Program-made: the position numbers and the translations under genes | Shown here: positions 25,200 to 38,344 of the stretch, piece after piece | Layout: the number at the start of each line of letters is the position of its first letter | Position numbering within the stretch: the first letter of the stretch is position 1 | Assembly (NCBI RefSeq): GCF_025717005.1 | Contig: NZ_JAOVZU010000001.1 | Coordinates: forward strand, 124,001 to 188,000 | Length of the DNA: 64,000 nt | Source of the DNA: Actinotalea endophytica | Lineage (GTDB): Bacteria; Actinomycetota; Actinomycetes; Actinomycetales; Cellulomonadaceae | Direction of reading: 5' to 3' | The notes under the pieces: generated by a model | The model's database searches: none | What the model saw: the letters and a program-made list of their open reading frames with translations, nothing else | Told to the model about the DNA's origin: nothing

Positions 25200-26306
25200 A
25201 TGTTCGATCGCTTCCGCCGTTCCGCCGCCACGCTGGACACCGAGGCGCTGAAGAACCAGATGGCCGAGGTCGGCGCGGCGCTCTCGGACGCATCGGTGCA
25301 TGGTGCCAAGGCCGCCGCCGAGCTGGCCCACCAGGCGTCGAGCGTCGCGAAGGAGGCGACGCATCGCGCTGCGCCGCACGCCAAGGACGCCACCGTCAAG
25401 GCCAAGGACGCCGCCGCGCAGGCGGCCGAGTGGGCCACCCCACGCGCCAAGGACGCCGCGAGCCAGGCCGTGGAGTGGGCGACCCCCCGCGTCGAAGCGG
25501 CCGTCGAGTGGGCCACGCCGCGCGCCAAGGACGCCACCGAGAAGGCCAAGGTCGCGGCCGACCAGGCCAAGGAGTGGGCCGGCCCGCACGTCGAGGCCGC
25601 CGTGGAGTGGGCCACCCCACGGATCGAGAAGGTCGTGCACGACGCCGTGGAGAAGTCCGCCCCCACGGTCGAGAAGGCCGCCGGCACCGCGATGCCGTAC
25701 GTCGACGTCGCCTTCGACAAGCTCGTGGACGAGGTGCTGCCCAAGGTCGGCGAGATCGTCGAGACCGCCGCAGCCGCCGCGGTCGAGCAGGCCGACAAGG
25801 CGCACGAGATCGCGATGGCGAAGCTCGCCGAGATCGCGCACGTCGAGCCGCCGGCGCCGCCGAAGTCCCACCGCTTCGCGAAGGTGTTCTGGACCCTGAC
25901 CGGCATCGCCGTGGTCATCGCCGCGATCGCCGCCTGGCGCCGCACCACGCCGACCACCGACCCGTGGGCCGAGCAGCCCTGGGAGCCCGCCGAGCCGGCC
26001 GACCGGATCAAGCAGCGCACGGAGGACCTCGCCACCGACGTCCGCCACGATCTCGAGGACGCTGCCGAGGCGGTCGGTGAAGCCGCCGGCGAGACCGTGG
26101 CGCTGACCCGTTCCGCCACCGAGAAGGCCAAGGAGGCCGCCCGCGAGGCGAGCGAGCGAGCCAAGGGAGCGACCGAGAAGGCGACCGAGAAGGCCAAGGA
26201 GGCTGCGGCGAAGGCCAAGGAAGCCACCGAGAAGGTGGCGGACAAGGCCCAGGCCAAGGCCAAGGACGCCGCCGACCACGGTGAGAACGCGGCCGACAAG
26301 GCCTGA
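25200..26306 (+). CDS. Repetitive Lys/Ala/Glu-rich helical protein with one membrane span
   Basis: 368 residues from ATG 25200, which has AGGAG 9 bases upstream. The N-terminal two thirds is an irregular repeat of AKDA, KAKDAA and VEWATPR units (residues about 45-160), then AEIAH-type helices. A transmembrane segment follows at about 220-240 (VFWTLTGIAVVIAAIAAW), then a second repeat region of KAKEAA and EKATEK units to the end. The 11-residue-like, charged, low-complexity repeats resemble LEA-type or apolipoprotein-like amphipathic helices. No domain I can name; function unknown. Single gene with a strong terminator behind it. Confidence 0.85.
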   Translation: MFDRFRRSAATLDTEALKNQMAEVGAALSDASVHGAKAAAELAHQASSVAKEATHRAAPHAKDATVKAKDAAAQAAEWATPRAKDAASQAVEWATPRVEAAVEWATPRAKDATEKAKVAADQAKEWAGPHVEAAVEWATPRIEKVVHDAVEKSAPTVEKAAGTAMPYVDVAFDKLVDEVLPKVGEIVETAAAAAVEQADKAHEIAMAKLAEIAHVEPPAPPKSHRFAKVFWTLTGIAVVIAAIAAWRRTTPTTDPWAEQPWEPAEPADRIKQRTEDLATDVRHDLEDAAEAVGEAAGETVALTRSATEKAKEAAREASERAKGATEKATEKAKEAAAKAKEATEKVADKAQAKAKDAADHGENAADKA

Positions 26307-26312
26307 GACACC

Positions 26313-26354
26313 GACGAAGGCCCCGGCACCTCTGAGGGTGCCGGGGCCTTCGTC
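26313..26354 (+). terminator. Strong hairpin terminator after the repetitive helical protein gene
   Basis: A perfect 18-bp stem (GACGAAGGCCCCGGCACC and its complement) with loop TCTGAG begins 6 bases after the stop codon at 26306. It also faces the minus-strand tRNA-Ala and may serve both directions. Confidence 0.85.
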
Positions 26355-26408
26355 GTTCACGTCAGCTGCCCGGATCGCGGCAGACGCGGGCCGCGTGTCG
26401 GGATCGGG

Positions 26409-26481
26409 TGGAGCCAAGGGGACTCGAACCCCTAACCCCCTGCTTGCAAAGCAGGTGCGCTACCAATTGCGCCATGGCCCC
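26409..26481 (-). tRNA. tRNA-Ala (anticodon TGC)
   Basis: A 73-base cloverleaf. The acceptor GGGGCCA pairs with TGGCTCC through one G-U pair, the anticodon loop is TTTGCAA, the T loop is GTTCGAGTC and the discriminator is A. CCA is not encoded. Confidence 0.97.
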
Positions 26482-26517
26482 TGGGGACAGCGTGAGCGGT
26501 CCCGCTCGCGGTCCTGG

Positions 26518-26637
26518 TCAGTCGACGCCGTCCGTGACCTCGGCCCACAGGTCTCGCTCGTCGTGGTCCTCGGCGTAGGTACGCCAGGCGAGGTAGAGAG
26601 CGGCGAGCGCGAGCGTGGCGAAGATCAGCTTCTTCAC
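26518..26637 (-). CDS. DLW-39 family small membrane protein
   Basis: 39 residues from GTG 26637, beginning VKKLIFATLALAALYLAWR and ending ERDLWAEVTDGVD. The DLW motif and the exact length of 39 match the actinobacterial DLW-39 family. A single N-terminal helix with a basic start suggests a membrane protein with an acidic tail. GGAGG lies 8 bases upstream. It sits between the Ile and Ala tRNA genes on the same strand, where the family is normally found. Function unknown. Confidence 0.88.
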   Translation of the reverse strand: MKKLIFATLALAALYLAWRTYAEDHDERDLWAEVTDGVD

Positions 26638-26663
26638 GGGGGCGTCCTCCAGGGACGAGGGAG

Positions 26664-26737
26664 TGGGCCTAAGAGGACTTGAACCTCTGACCTCTTCCTT
26701 ATCAGGGAAGCGCTCTAACCGTCTGAGCTATAGGCCC
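26664..26737 (-). tRNA. tRNA-Ile (anticodon GAT)
   Basis: A 74-base cloverleaf. The acceptor GGGCCTA pairs with TAGGCCC, the anticodon loop is CTGATAA (anticodon GAT), the T loop is GTTCAAGTC and the discriminator is A. CCA is not encoded. Confidence 0.97.
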
Positions 26738-26827
26738 GTGCGCCGGATGAGACTACCCCAGCCGACGGGATGCTCCCAACTCCGTTGCGCCAGGGCGTCA
26801 CGTCAGGAGCTGCGACCTTGCGGGTGA

Positions 26828-27472
26828 TCAGTCGTCCGTCATGGTGACGTGCAGCCCACCGACCAGCGACGCCACGATGTTGTACAGGAACGCCATGATC
26901 GTGCTGAGCGCGGTGAGCAGGATCACGTCGACCACCGCGATCATCGTCGCGAGCGAGACCACCCGGTCGAACGAGGCGTAGTCCAGGACCAGCGTGTAGT
27001 CGGACTGACCGGACAGGGTCTTGATCATGTCGTTGACGCGGACGAACACCTCCATCTCGTTGAGGGTGTTCCACACGACGACGGCGGCGATGACCATCAT
27101 GATGCCGATCGCCACGGACAGCAGGAACGACAGCTTCATGACCGACCACGGGTCGACCCGTGAGATCGACAGGCGCACCCGGCGCGGTCCGCCGTCGTCT
27201 CCGGCCGGCGGCGTCGGGGGCTCCGACTTGTCCGAGGTCGGCCGGGCGACCGCGTCCTTGGCCGATCCGGCGACCTTCTTGAGACGGTCGCCGAACGAGG
27301 TGCCGGAGGACGGGGCCTCAGCGACGGGCGCGACCGGCGCACCGGCGGCCGGCTTGACCGGCGCACTGGTCTGCGTGGGCGCTGAGACCCGGCCGACCGA
27401 CCCCGACGGGCGTTCCGGCGCGGGGCCGGTGGGACGCTTCGGGGCGATCGACGGTGGCTTCTCGGTGCTCAT
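26828..27472 (-). CDS. DUF3566 domain membrane protein
   Basis: 214 residues: a disordered Pro/Ala/Ser-rich cytoplasmic N-terminus (about 1-95), then the DUF3566 domain beginning [20 protein letters not shown], with two transmembrane helices (about 115-135 and 180-205) and the internal [11 protein letters not shown] segment. The family is restricted to actinobacteria and almost always follows gyrA. Its ATG overlaps the gyrA stop by 4 bases, so translation is coupled. Function unknown; a link to envelope or chromosome organisation is speculation. Confidence 0.9.
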   Translation of the reverse strand: MSTEKPPSIAPKRPTGPAPERPSGSVGRVSAPTQTSAPVKPAAGAPVAPVAEAPSSGTSFGDRLKKVAGSAKDAVARPTSDKSEPPTPPAGDDGGPRRVRLSISRVDPWSVMKLSFLLSVAIGIMMVIAAVVVWNTLNEMEVFVRVNDMIKTLSGQSDYTLVLDYASFDRVVSLATMIAVVDVILLTALSTIMAFLYNIVASLVGGLHVTMTDD

Positions 27473-30099
27473 GCCTCGTCCTCCGTCGTGGGCTCCAGGG
27501 CCTCCACGGTACCGGCATCGGCAAGTTCGCCCTCATCGGACGCCTGCGCATCGCCGTTCTCCACTGCATCCTCACCGAGGCTCCGCTCGATGTTCCGAGC
27601 GACGCCGAGGATCCGGTCGCCGGCATCCGGCTTGGCCAGGATGACACCGGTCGCGTCGCGGCCGTGCACCGGGATCTCCTCCACCGCCGACCGGACCACC
27701 TTGCCGCGCTCCATCACGACGAGGACCTCGTCCGTCGCACCCACCATGAGCGCGCCGACCAGGGACCCGCGGTCGTCGGGCAGGCGTGCGGCGCGCACCC
27801 CGAGACCGCCGCGGTTCGTGCGGCGGTAGTCGAGGTTGCCGTCCGGGTTGACCCGGTGCATGTCGGACCGCTTGGCCGTGCCGCCGTCGGTGACCGTGAC
27901 CAGGAACGACTCGGGCCGCACCACGTCCATGGCCAGCAGCTCGTCGTCCTCCCGGAACCGCATGCCGGTCACGCCGGACGTCGCCCGACCCATCGGGCGC
28001 AGCTGGTCGGCCGAGGCGAGGAAGCGCACGGCCTGACCCTTCCGGGAGACCAGCAGGAGCTCGGAGTCCTCGTCGGTCAGCACCGCGGAGACCAGCTCGT
28101 CCGGCGTGCCGTCCTCGTCCTCGCGCAGGTTGATCGCGATCAGGCCGCCACTGCGGTTCGAGTCGTACTCGGAGAGCTTGGTCTTCTTGACCAGGCCGCG
28201 CCGGGTCGCGAGGACCAGGTACTCCGCCTGGTCGTAGTCGCGAAGGTCGATCACCGTGGCGATCTCCTCGCCGGGCTGGAAGGCGAGCAGGTTCGCGACG
28301 TGCTGGCCCTTGGAGTCGCGGCCACCCTCGGGCAGCTCGTACCCCTTCGCGCGGTACACACGGCCGAAGTTCGTGAAGAACAGCAGCCAGTGGTGGGTCG
28401 TCGTGACGCCGAAGTGCTGCACCACGTCGTCGGCGCGCAGCTGGGCCCCGCGAACGCCCTTGCCGCCGCGCTTCTGCACCCGGTACTGGTCGGACCGGGT
28501 GCGCTTGGCGTACCCGCCACGGGTGATCGTGACCACGACCTCCTCCTCGGCGATGAGGTCCTCGATGGATACCTCACCGTCGAACGGCAGGATCTCGGTG
28601 CGGCGGTCGTCGCCGTACTTGTCGACGATCTCGGCGAGCTCGGTGCCGACGATCTCGCGCTGGCGCGCGGGGCTGGCCAGGATCGCCTGGTAGTCCGCGA
28701 TCTTGGCCATCAGGCCGTCGTACTCGTCGGTGATCTTCTGGCGCTCCAGTGCCGCGAGCCGGCGCAGCTGGAGGTTGAGGATCGCGGTGGCCTGGAGCTC
28801 GTCGACCTCGAGCAGCTCCATCAGGCCGGTCCGGGCCTCCTCGACGTCCGGCGAGCGCCGGATCAGCGCGATGACCTCGTCGAGCGCCTCGAGAGCCTTC
28901 AGGTAGCCGCGCAGGATGTGGGCCTGCTCCTCGGCCCGGCGCAGCCGGTAGCTCGTCCGCCGCACGATGACGTCGATCTGGTGGGCGGTCCAGTGCCGGA
29001 CGAACGCGTCCAGGCTCAGGGTCCGCGGCACACCGTCGACGAGCGCGAGCATGTTGGCACCGAACGTGTCCTGCAGCTGGGTGTGCTTGTACAGGTTGTT
29101 CAGCACGACCTTCGCGACCGCGTCGCGCTTGAGCACGATGACCAGGCGCTGACCGGTCCGGCCCGAGGTCTCGTCGCGGATGTCCGCGATGCCCGGGACC
29201 CGGCCGTCCTTGACCAGGTCCGCGATCTTCGCGGCCAGGTTGTCCGGGTTCACCTGGTACGGGAGCTCGGTGACCACCAGGCACTGGCGGTTCTGGATCT
29301 CCTCGACCGTGACGACCGCGCGCATCGTGATCGACCCGCGGCCGGTGCGGTACGCCTCCTCGATCCCGCGCCGCCCGAGGATCGTCGCCGCGGTCGGGAA
29401 GTCCGGCCCGTGGATCCGCTGGATGAGGGCCTCGAGCAGCTCCTCCCTCGACGCCTCGGGGTGGTCGAGGTGCCACTGCACACCGGCGGCCACCTCACGC
29501 AGGTTGTGCGGCGGGATGTTCGTGGCCATGCCGACCGCGATGCCGGCGCTCCCGTTGACCAGGAGGTTCGGGAACCGCGCGGGCAGCACCGTGGGCTCCT
29601 GCGTGCGGCCGTCGTAGTTGTCCCGGAAGTCGACGGTCTCCTCGTCGATGTCCCGGACCATCTCCATGGCCAGCGGCGCCATCTTGCACTCGGTGTACCG
29701 CGGCGCGGCGGCCGGGTCGTTGCCGGGCGAGCCGAAGTTGCCCTGCCCCGACACCAGCGGGTACCGCATCGACCAGTCCTGCACGAGGCGGACCAGGGCG
29801 TCGTAGATCGCCGTGTCACCGTGCGGGTGGTACTTGCCCATCACGTCGCCGACCACGCGGCTGCACTTCGAGAACTGCCGGTCCGGCCGGTAGCCGCCGT
29901 CGTACATCGCATACAGCACGCGCTGGTGCACAGGCTTCAGGCCGTCGCGCACGTCCGGCAGCGCGCGGCCGACGATGACGCTCATCGCGTAGTCCAGGTA
30001 GGACCGCTGCATCTCGAGCTGCAGGTCCACCGAGGTCACACGCTCGGTGAGCACCTCGCTGATCTCCTCCGGCTGGGTGCCGTCGGGGGTGTCCGTCAC
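27469..30099 (-). CDS. gyrA: DNA gyrase subunit A
   Basis: 876-residue breakage-reunion subunit of gyrase. The N-terminal winged-helix/tower region contains the catalytic Tyr135 in [11 protein letters not shown], and the quinolone region reads [15 protein letters not shown], with Asp100 retained and Thr96-Ala97 at the positions where many actinobacteria have Ala-Ser. The C-terminal beta-pinwheel has the GyrA box [11 protein letters not shown] (about residue 555) needed for negative supercoiling. GTG 30099 has GAGGA about 6 bases upstream. It lies 68 bases after gyrB on the same strand. Confidence 0.98.
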   Translation of the reverse strand: MTDTPDGTQPEEISEVLTERVTSVDLQLEMQRSYLDYAMSVIVGRALPDVRDGLKPVHQRVLYAMYDGGYRPDRQFSKCSRVVGDVMGKYHPHGDTAIYDALVRLVQDWSMRYPLVSGQGNFGSPGNDPAAAPRYTECKMAPLAMEMVRDIDEETVDFRDNYDGRTQEPTVLPARFPNLLVNGSAGIAVGMATNIPPHNLREVAAGVQWHLDHPEASREELLEALIQRIHGPDFPTAATILGRRGIEEAYRTGRGSITMRAVVTVEEIQNRQCLVVTELPYQVNPDNLAAKIADLVKDGRVPGIADIRDETSGRTGQRLVIVLKRDAVAKVVLNNLYKHTQLQDTFGANMLALVDGVPRTLSLDAFVRHWTAHQIDVIVRRTSYRLRRAEEQAHILRGYLKALEALDEVIALIRRSPDVEEARTGLMELLEVDELQATAILNLQLRRLAALERQKITDEYDGLMAKIADYQAILASPARQREIVGTELAEIVDKYGDDRRTEILPFDGEVSIEDLIAEEEVVVTITRGGYAKRTRSDQYRVQKRGGKGVRGAQLRADDVVQHFGVTTTHHWLLFFTNFGRVYRAKGYELPEGGRDSKGQHVANLLAFQPGEEIATVIDLRDYDQAEYLVLATRRGLVKKTKLSEYDSNRSGGLIAINLREDEDGTPDELVSAVLTDEDSELLLVSRKGQAVRFLASADQLRPMGRATSGVTGMRFREDDELLAMDVVRPESFLVTVTDGGTAKRSDMHRVNPDGNLDYRRTNRGGLGVRAARLPDDRGSLVGALMVGATDEVLVVMERGKVVRSAVEEIPVHGRDATGVILAKPDAGDRILGVARNIERSLGEDAVENGDAQASDEGELADAGTVEALEPTTEDEA

Positions 30100-30167
30100 A
30101 GGGTTCCTCGTCTCTCGGTCTCGTCAGGTCTCGGTGACGTGGTCGCGGCGAGCGCCGCGGCGCACGC

Positions 30168-32514
<2,347 letters not shown>

Positions 32515-33111
32515 TCACCCGTAGGTGTCGCGCGGGCCCTGACCACGCACGCTGCGTCGGCCCTTCGTCCAGCGCGGCGCGGCCGGGCCCAGCACACGGA
32601 CCTCCTGCACCACGTCCGGGCCGAGCTCGGTCGCAAGCCGGGTCATCAGCTCGGGGACCAGCAGCCCGAGGTTCGTGGCCCACGCGGTCGAGTCCGCCCG
32701 GACCGCGAGCACACCGTCGGTGAAGGCCTCCGGCTCGCAGTGGTCGGCGACCTGGTCCCCGACGACCTCCCGCCAACGGCCGATGACCCCGCCGACCGAC
32801 AGGTCGGTGCTCCACCCGCGCTCGGCGGCGAGCCGGGTGAGGCTCTCACCCACCGGAACGGGGTCGCGCCCGTCCCGCGCCGGACCCGAGCGCTCCTCGG
32901 CCCGTGAACCCCGCGCGACACCCGGACTGCCCGGGTGCAGACCGCGCCGGCGAGCAGCGGCCTTCGCCCGGTTGAGCGCAGCCCGTCCCACGTCGCTGGC
33001 CGAGAGGCCGAGCTGCTCGGCCACCGGCGGCGTGATGCCGCCCTCGACGCGCGGATCGTCGGGACGCTCCTCGGCGGGGCGAGCACCGTCGTGCTCGCGC
33101 TCAGCGCTCAC
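32515..33111 (-). CDS. dciA: DUF721/DciA family protein
   Basis: 198 residues. The conserved DUF721 core is in the C-terminal half: [44 protein letters not shown] and [10 protein letters not shown]. DciA proteins help load the replicative helicase at the origin in bacteria that lack DnaC/DnaI, which agrees with its position beside recF, dnaN and dnaA. The N-terminal part is charged and poorly conserved. GTG 33111 overlaps the recF stop by 11 bases. Confidence 0.88.
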   Translation of the reverse strand: MSAEREHDGARPAEERPDDPRVEGGITPPVAEQLGLSASDVGRAALNRAKAAARRRGLHPGSPGVARGSRAEERSGPARDGRDPVPVGESLTRLAAERGWSTDLSVGGVIGRWREVVGDQVADHCEPEAFTDGVLAVRADSTAWATNLGLLVPELMTRLATELGPDVVQEVRVLGPAAPRWTKGRRSVRGQGPRDTYG

Positions 33112-34315
33112 CGATCGTCCCGTCCACGACGTCCAGTCTGACGCCCTCGAGCTGCTCGGGGACATCCGCCGGGACCGCCGCGGTGACGATCACCTGCTCG
33201 GCACCAGCCACGAGCTCCGCGAGCCGACCACGCCGTCGGGTGTCGAGCTCGGCGAACACGTCGTCGAGGATCAGCACGGGTTCGCTGCCCTCGTCCCACC
33301 CGGCCAGCGCCAGTGACGTCGCCTCGGGCGAACCATGGGTGAGCAGTGACCACGACGCCAGCCTCAGTGCGAGGGCGAACGACCACGACTCGCCATGGCT
33401 CGCGTACCCCTTCGCCGGCAGCCCACCGAGGGTGAGCACCAGGTCGTCGCGGTGCGGGCCGACCAGGGTGACGCCCCGATCGATCTCCTTGTCGCGCACG
33501 CGTGCCATGGCCTCGCGGAGCTGGTCGGACAGCTCGGCGACCGAGCTGCCGAGGTGCGGCAACCCACCGGCCAGGTCGCCGGCGGCCTCCTCGCCGTCCT
33601 TCGCACCCTCGACGAGGGTCGATCGGTAGCCGAGGATCGCGTCCCCAGGGGCGTCGCTGACCTGGGCATACGCCGCCTGCACGTGCGGGGCGAGGGCCTC
33701 GACCAGCGCGACACGCATGACCAGGACCTCGGCACCGAGGTCGGCGAGCCTCGCGTCCCACACGTCGAGCGTGCGCAGGTCGGGCTGGGTCCGCGCCCGC
33801 CGCGCCGTCGCCGCGGACTTGAGCAGAGCGCCCCGTTGACGCAGCACGCGGTCGTGATCGGCAAGGACCCCGGCCATCCGCGGGGCCACCTGCACCGCGA
33901 GCTCGTCGAGGAACCGCCGACGGGTGTCCGGGTCGCCCTTCACCAGCGCCAGGTCCTCCGGTGCGAAGAGCACCGTCCGAAGGATGCCGAGCACGTCCCG
34001 CGGACGTCGCACGGGCGAGCGGTTGACCTGCGCGCGGTTCGCCTTGCCCGGGTTGAGCTCGAGCTCGACCAGGGTGCTCCGGTCGTCCCGCGCGGCACGC
34101 AGCCGGACGATCGCCCGTGGAGCACCCGCGCGCACGAGCGCGGTGTCGCTCGCCACCCGGTGGCTGGACAAGGTCGCGACGTAGCCGATCGCCTCGACCA
34201 GGTTCGTCTTGCCCTGCCCGTTGGGGCCGACGAGCGCCGTGACCCCGGGACCGAGCTCCAGGTCGGCCTGCGGCCAGGATCGGAAGTCGGTGACCGAGAG
34301 GGCGGTGACGTGCAC
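33101..34315 (-). CDS. recF: DNA repair/gap recombination protein RecF
   Basis: 404-residue SMC-like ATPase that helps load RecA at single-strand gaps. The Walker A motif GPNGQGKTN lies at residues 30-38, [12 protein letters not shown] (about 350) is the Walker B/D-loop region, and LTVTDFRSW-like [19 protein letters not shown] starts the protein. GTG 34315 is chosen because it begins right at the conserved N-terminus, 11 bases after gnd. Further upstream the frame only reads through gnd in another phase. Confidence 0.96.
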   Translation of the reverse strand: MHVTALSVTDFRSWPQADLELGPGVTALVGPNGQGKTNLVEAIGYVATLSSHRVASDTALVRAGAPRAIVRLRAARDDRSTLVELELNPGKANRAQVNRSPVRRPRDVLGILRTVLFAPEDLALVKGDPDTRRRFLDELAVQVAPRMAGVLADHDRVLRQRGALLKSAATARRARTQPDLRTLDVWDARLADLGAEVLVMRVALVEALAPHVQAAYAQVSDAPGDAILGYRSTLVEGAKDGEEAAGDLAGGLPHLGSSVAELSDQLREAMARVRDKEIDRGVTLVGPHRDDLVLTLGGLPAKGYASHGESWSFALALRLASWSLLTHGSPEATSLALAGWDEGSEPVLILDDVFAELDTRRRGRLAELVAGAEQVIVTAAVPADVPEQLEGVRLDVVDGTIGER

Positions 34316-34326
34316 GCGCGAACGAC

Positions 34327-35220
34327 TCAGGCGTCGGACGCGGGCTGTACCGCGTGCCCGCCGAACTGGTGACGCAGGGCGGCGACCGCCTTCATCGCGG
34401 GCGACTCGCCCTGGCGCGAGGTGAAGCGCGCGAACAACGCCGCAGAGATCACCGGCACCGGGACGGCGTGGTCGATCGCCTCGTCGACGGTCCAGCGTCC
34501 CTCGCCGGAGTCCGCGACCACGTCGTCGATCGACGCGAGCGCGGGGTCGGCCTCGAGCGCGGCGACCAGGAGCTCGAGCAGCCACGACCGGATCACCGTG
34601 CCGTGGGTCCAGGCCTTGAGGGTCCCCGGTACATCCGTGACGAGATCGGCGGCCGTGAGGAGCTCGTAGCCCTCGGCGTAGGCCTGCATCACGCCGTACT
34701 CGATGCCGTTGTGGATCATCTTCGCGTAGTGACCGGCGCCCACCGGGCCCGCGTGGACGAACCCGCTCGCCCGGTCACCGGGAGGACGCAGCGCGTCGAA
34801 CACCGGCATCGCACGCTCGATGTCCGCGGCGTCGCCGCCGGCCATCATCCCGTAGCCGTTCTCGAGGCCCCACACACCACCCGACACACCCACGTCGACG
34901 TAGTGGATCCCCTTCGCCGCAAGGGTTGCGGCGTGCTCGGCGTCGTCCCGGTAGTACGAGTTGCCGCCGTCGATCACGAGATCGCCCTCGGACATCAGGT
35001 CGGCGAGCGCAGCGACGGTCGACCGGGTCGGGGCGCCGCTCGGCACCATGACCCAGACCACTCGCTCGCCCGCCGGGAGTGCCTCGACCAACGCCGTGAG
35101 GTCCGACACGTCGCTGACGTCCGGGTTCCGGTCGTAGCCGATGACCTCCAGCCCCTGCTCACGCATCCGGGTGCGCATGTTCGCACCCATCTTCCCCAGA
35201 CCGATCAGACCGACGTGCAC
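34327..35220 (-). CDS. gnd: 6-phosphogluconate dehydrogenase, decarboxylating (short YqeC/GntZ type)
   Basis: 297 residues. Oxidises 6-phosphogluconate to ribulose 5-phosphate with CO2 release. The N-terminal Rossmann motif is [12 protein letters not shown], followed by [30 protein letters not shown] (substrate loop) and [16 protein letters not shown] with the catalytic Lys. It is about 300 residues rather than about 470, which is the bacterial NAD-preferring short form. Its place between dnaN and recF is a signature of the actinobacterial origin region, though it has no known replication role. Confidence 0.95.
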   Translation of the reverse strand: MHVGLIGLGKMGANMRTRMREQGLEVIGYDRNPDVSDVSDLTALVEALPAGERVVWVMVPSGAPTRSTVAALADLMSEGDLVIDGGNSYYRDDAEHAATLAAKGIHYVDVGVSGGVWGLENGYGMMAGGDAADIERAMPVFDALRPPGDRASGFVHAGPVGAGHYAKMIHNGIEYGVMQAYAEGYELLTAADLVTDVPGTLKAWTHGTVIRSWLLELLVAALEADPALASIDDVVADSGEGRWTVDEAIDHAVPVPVISAALFARFTSRQGESPAMKAVAALRHQFGGHAVQPASDA

Positions 35221-35233
35221 CGTCGGACTCCCC

Positions 35234-36364
35234 TCAGCTCGCGAAACGGATCGGCACCAGGAGGTACCGATAGCTGCGGTCGTCGTCCGCGTCGAGCGAG
35301 GCCTGACCGGTGAACTCCACCGGCTTGTTCGGGTGGGTGAAGGCGAGCCGGACGAACGGGGTGCTCAGTGCACCGAGTCCGTCGAGCAGGTACTGAGGGT
35401 TGAAGGCCACCGTGATGTCTTCACCGGTCAGGGACGCCTCGAGCGCTTCCGACGCCTGTGCATCGTCTCCCTGTCCGGCGTCGAGCACCACCTGACCCTC
35501 GCTGAAGGCGAGCCGGATCGGAGTGTTGCGCTCGGCGACGAGGGCCACGCGCCGAGCGGCCTCGATCAGCCCCGCGGTCTCGACGACGGCGTGGATCGGG
35601 GTCTCGTCCGGGAAGAGTCGCCGCACCGGCGGGTAGTCCCCGTCCACGAGCAACGACGTGGCGTGCCGGCCACCGGCCTCGAAACCGATGATGTCCACAC
35701 CGGCACCGGTCGACAGGCCCACCGTGACGTGCTCCGAGCTGCCGAGCGACCGTGCGGCGTCGGACAGCGTGCGAGCCCGGACCAGCGCGACGGACTCCAT
35801 GCCGGGCGACGCCGGCGTCCAGGTCAACGTGCGCATCGCCAGGCGGTACCGGTCGGTCGCGAGCAGCGTGATCGTCTCGCCCTCGATCTCCATCCGGACG
35901 CCGGTCAGCGTGGGCAGTGTGTCGTCCTTGCTCGCGGCCACGGTCACCTGGCTGACCGCCTCGGTGAAGTCGTCGCCACGGACGATCCCGACCTCGGTGG
36001 GCATGGTCGGCAGTGCCGGGTAGTCCTCCACGGGCATGGTCAGCAGGGTGAACCGGCTCGCACCACAGGTGACCACGACGCGGGTGCCCTCGAGAGCGAC
36101 GTCGACCGGCTTGGCCGGCATGGCCCGCGCGATCTCGGCGAGCAGTCGTCCCGACACCAGCACGGTGCCGCCCTCGGACACGTCGGCCGCGATCTCGGAC
36201 CGCGCGGAGACCTCGTAGTCGAAGCTCGCGAGCTGGACGACACCCTGCGGGTCGGCGTCGATGCGAACGCCGGCCAGGACGGGTACCGGGGGTCGGGTGG
36301 GCAGCGATCGTGCGGTCCACGTGACGGCTTCGGCGAGCACATCGCGATCGACCCGGAACCTCAT
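35234..36364 (-). CDS. dnaN: DNA polymerase III subunit beta (sliding clamp)
   Basis: 376 residues in three similar clamp domains, starting MRFRVDRDVLAEAVTWTARSLP. The C-terminus ending SYRYLLVPIRFAS matches the usual M-P-[MV]-R end of beta clamps. The ring tethers polymerase III and other clamp-binding proteins to DNA. The ATG has GGAGGA about 5 bases upstream. It is followed 13 bases later by gnd. Confidence 0.97.
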   Translation of the reverse strand: MRFRVDRDVLAEAVTWTARSLPTRPPVPVLAGVRIDADPQGVVQLASFDYEVSARSEIAADVSEGGTVLVSGRLLAEIARAMPAKPVDVALEGTRVVVTCGASRFTLLTMPVEDYPALPTMPTEVGIVRGDDFTEAVSQVTVAASKDDTLPTLTGVRMEIEGETITLLATDRYRLAMRTLTWTPASPGMESVALVRARTLSDAARSLGSSEHVTVGLSTGAGVDIIGFEAGGRHATSLLVDGDYPPVRRLFPDETPIHAVVETAGLIEAARRVALVAERNTPIRLAFSEGQVVLDAGQGDDAQASEALEASLTGEDITVAFNPQYLLDGLGALSTPFVRLAFTHPNKPVEFTGQASLDADDDRSYRYLLVPIRFAS

Positions 36365-36883
36365 GTCATCCTCCGGCTGTCGGTTGTGCGCGGCAGGCTG
36401 ACGGGCAGGGGTGCTCGCAACGCACAGAAGGTCTGCATGAACATTACGCGAGCCTCAGGACAGGCAGGCGGAGGCTGGCGGGTGGAAGCACACGCATCGG
36501 ATCGGGCAATGAGGGTGCTCGGGATCCCCGAATGACAAGGATTCGTCGTCATCATCGGTCTTGTGAGTTCTGTGGACGAGGACCGGTCACGCAGGTCAGC
36601 GTGCGCGGCGCGGTGTGGATGCAGGTGTCGAGGAGTCGGGGGGCGGTTCGCCGGTCCGGTGGATCGTCGACTTCCTGTCGTTCGGTGTTCACGTCCCGTC
36701 CACGGTTCGTACCGCTGAGGTGCACAGCGCGCCCGGCGTTGTCCACGGTGATCCACAGAAATGTGCACAGGTGGGGATGGTGGGATGACAGGTCGATCGT
36801 CCTGACCTGCGACGACGGCACCGAACCGGTCGAGGCCGGGGAGCGAGGGGGTCGCGTGACCGAACGAGCCGGCTGCTCGAAGG
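36365..36883. other. oriC: dnaA-dnaN intergenic region, candidate replication origin
   Basis: 519 bases without a gene. DnaA-box-like sequences include TTGTCCACG (36739-36747), TGATCCACA (36749-36757) and TCGTCCACA on the minus strand (36579-36571), each with one mismatch, plus the palindrome TGTGCACA (36762-36769). The AT content rises around 36535-36580. This gap is where Streptomyces and Mycobacterium origins lie. Boxes also lie on the other side of dnaA, so the origin may be split. No perfect TTGTCCACA is in this half. Confidence 0.6.
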
Positions 36884-38344
36884 TCAGTCCCGGGCCTGCT
36901 GCTTGATGCGCGCCGTGAGCTCGGTGACCTGGTTGTAGATCGACCGGCGCTCGGCCATCAGCTCGCGGATCTTGCGGTTCGCGTGCATCACGGTCGTGTG
37001 GTCGCGTCCACCGAACTGCTGCCCGATCTTCGGCAGGCTCATGTCGGTGAGCTCACGGCAGAGGTACATGGCGATCTGACGCGCGGTGACGAGCACCCGG
37101 GAGCGGGACTGCCCGCAGAGGTCGTCGATCGTCAGACCGAAGTAGCTGGCGGTCTGCGCGATGATCGCGGCCGCGGTGATCTCGGTGCCCTCGTCGGTGA
37201 TGAGGTCCTTGAGCACGATCTCGGCCAGCGCCAGGTCGACCTGCTGACGGTTGAGGCTGGCGAAGGCGGTCACGCGGATCAGGGCGCCCTCGAGCTCGCG
37301 GATGTTGGTCGAGATCTTCGAGGCGATGTAGCTGAGCACGTCGTCCGGCGCGTGCAGGTTGGAGTTCGCGGCCTTCTTGCGCAGGATCGCGATCCGGGTC
37401 TCGAGGTCCGGCGGCTGGATGTCGGTGATCAGCCCCCACTCGAAGCGGGAGCGCATCCGGTCCTCGAACCCGTTCAGCTGCTTCGGCGCGACGTCGGACG
37501 TGATGACGACCTGCTTGTTCGCGTTGTGCAGCGTGTTGAACGTGTGGAAGAACTCCTCCATCGTCTGTTCCTTGCCCTGCAGGAACTGGATGTCGTCGAC
37601 GAGCAGGACGTCCACCTCGCGGTAGCGGCGCTGGAACGCGCCGGCCTTGCCCTCACCGATCGAGTTGATGAAGTCGTTCGTGAACTCCTCGGAGTTGACG
37701 TAGCGCACCCGGACACCCGGGAACAGCGAGATCGCATAGTGCCCGATGGCGTGCAGCAGGTGCGTCTTGCCCAGACCCGAGTCCCCGTAGATGAACAGTG
37801 GGTTGTAGGCCTTCGCCGGCGCCTCGGCCACCGCGACGGCGGCTGCGTGCGCGAACCGGTTGGACGCCCCGATGACGAACGTGTCGAACACGTACTTCTC
37901 GTGCAGGCGGGATGGCGTCTCCGGTGCCTTGCCGGGTCCGTCGGAGGTTCGGCCGGTGGAGCGCTCCCCGTACGTGCGGGTGTCCGCCGGTGCTGCGGGC
38001 GTCGCGGGAGCCGGCGGGCGCGGTGGCTCGGCGATCGCGGCGCTCGACTCGGCCGGCCGCGCGGGCGGGGCGTCGTCGAGGGCCGGGTCGATCGTCACGG
38101 CGAAACGTGCGTCGGTCCCGAGCGCGGTCGCGAGGGCGCCGGTCAGCTCGGTGCGGACCCGCGTCTCGAGGTAGTCCTTCGTGAACGCGTTGCCGACGGC
38201 GAGGAGCAGCGTCCCGTCGAGCAGACCGAGCGGCTGTGCGAGCCGGACGAAGGCGATCTGCTGGTTCGTGGTCGCGGGATGGTCCGCGAGGAGGTCGACG
38301 GTGCGGTCCCAGAGGTCGGTGACCGGTTCATCGGGTGATGGCAC
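36884..38344 (-). CDS. dnaA: Chromosomal replication initiator DnaA
   Basis: 486-residue AAA+ initiator. Domain I (about 1-85) begins [11 protein letters not shown] Pro/Ala-rich domain II (about 90-145) follows. The AAA+ domain (about 147-370) has Walker A GDSGLGKT (187-194), Walker [11 protein letters not shown] and sensor motifs. Domain IV carries the DNA-binding signature [14 protein letters not shown] 38344 has GAGGAG about 7 bases upstream. It is divergent from rpmH; both flanks carry DnaA boxes, so autoregulation is likely. Confidence 0.98.
   Translation of the reverse strand: MPSPDEPVTDLWDRTVDLLADHPATTNQQIAFVRLAQPLGLLDGTLLLAVGNAFTKDYLETRVRTELTGALATALGTDARFAVTIDPALDDAPPARPAESSAAIAEPPRPPAPATPAAPADTRTYGERSTGRTSDGPGKAPETPSRLHEKYVFDTFVIGASNRFAHAAAVAVAEAPAKAYNPLFIYGDSGLGKTHLLHAIGHYAISLFPGVRVRYVNSEEFTNDFINSIGEGKAGAFQRRYREVDVLLVDDIQFLQGKEQTMEEFFHTFNTLHNANKQVVITSDVAPKQLNGFEDRMRSRFEWGLITDIQPPDLETRIAILRKKAANSNLHAPDDVLSYIASKISTNIRELEGALIRVTAFASLNRQQVDLALAEIVLKDLITDEGTEITAAAIIAQTASYFGLTIDDLCGQSRSRVLVTARQIAMYLCRELTDMSLPKIGQQFGGRDHTTVMHANRKIRELMAERRSIYNQVTELTARIKQQARD

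Noticed and set aside
29787-29880. Quinolone-resistance mutation in gyrA
   Set aside because: Thr96-Ala97 differ from the common actinobacterial Ala-Ser, but Asp100 is kept and the pair may simply be the species' natural sequence; resistance cannot be read from this.
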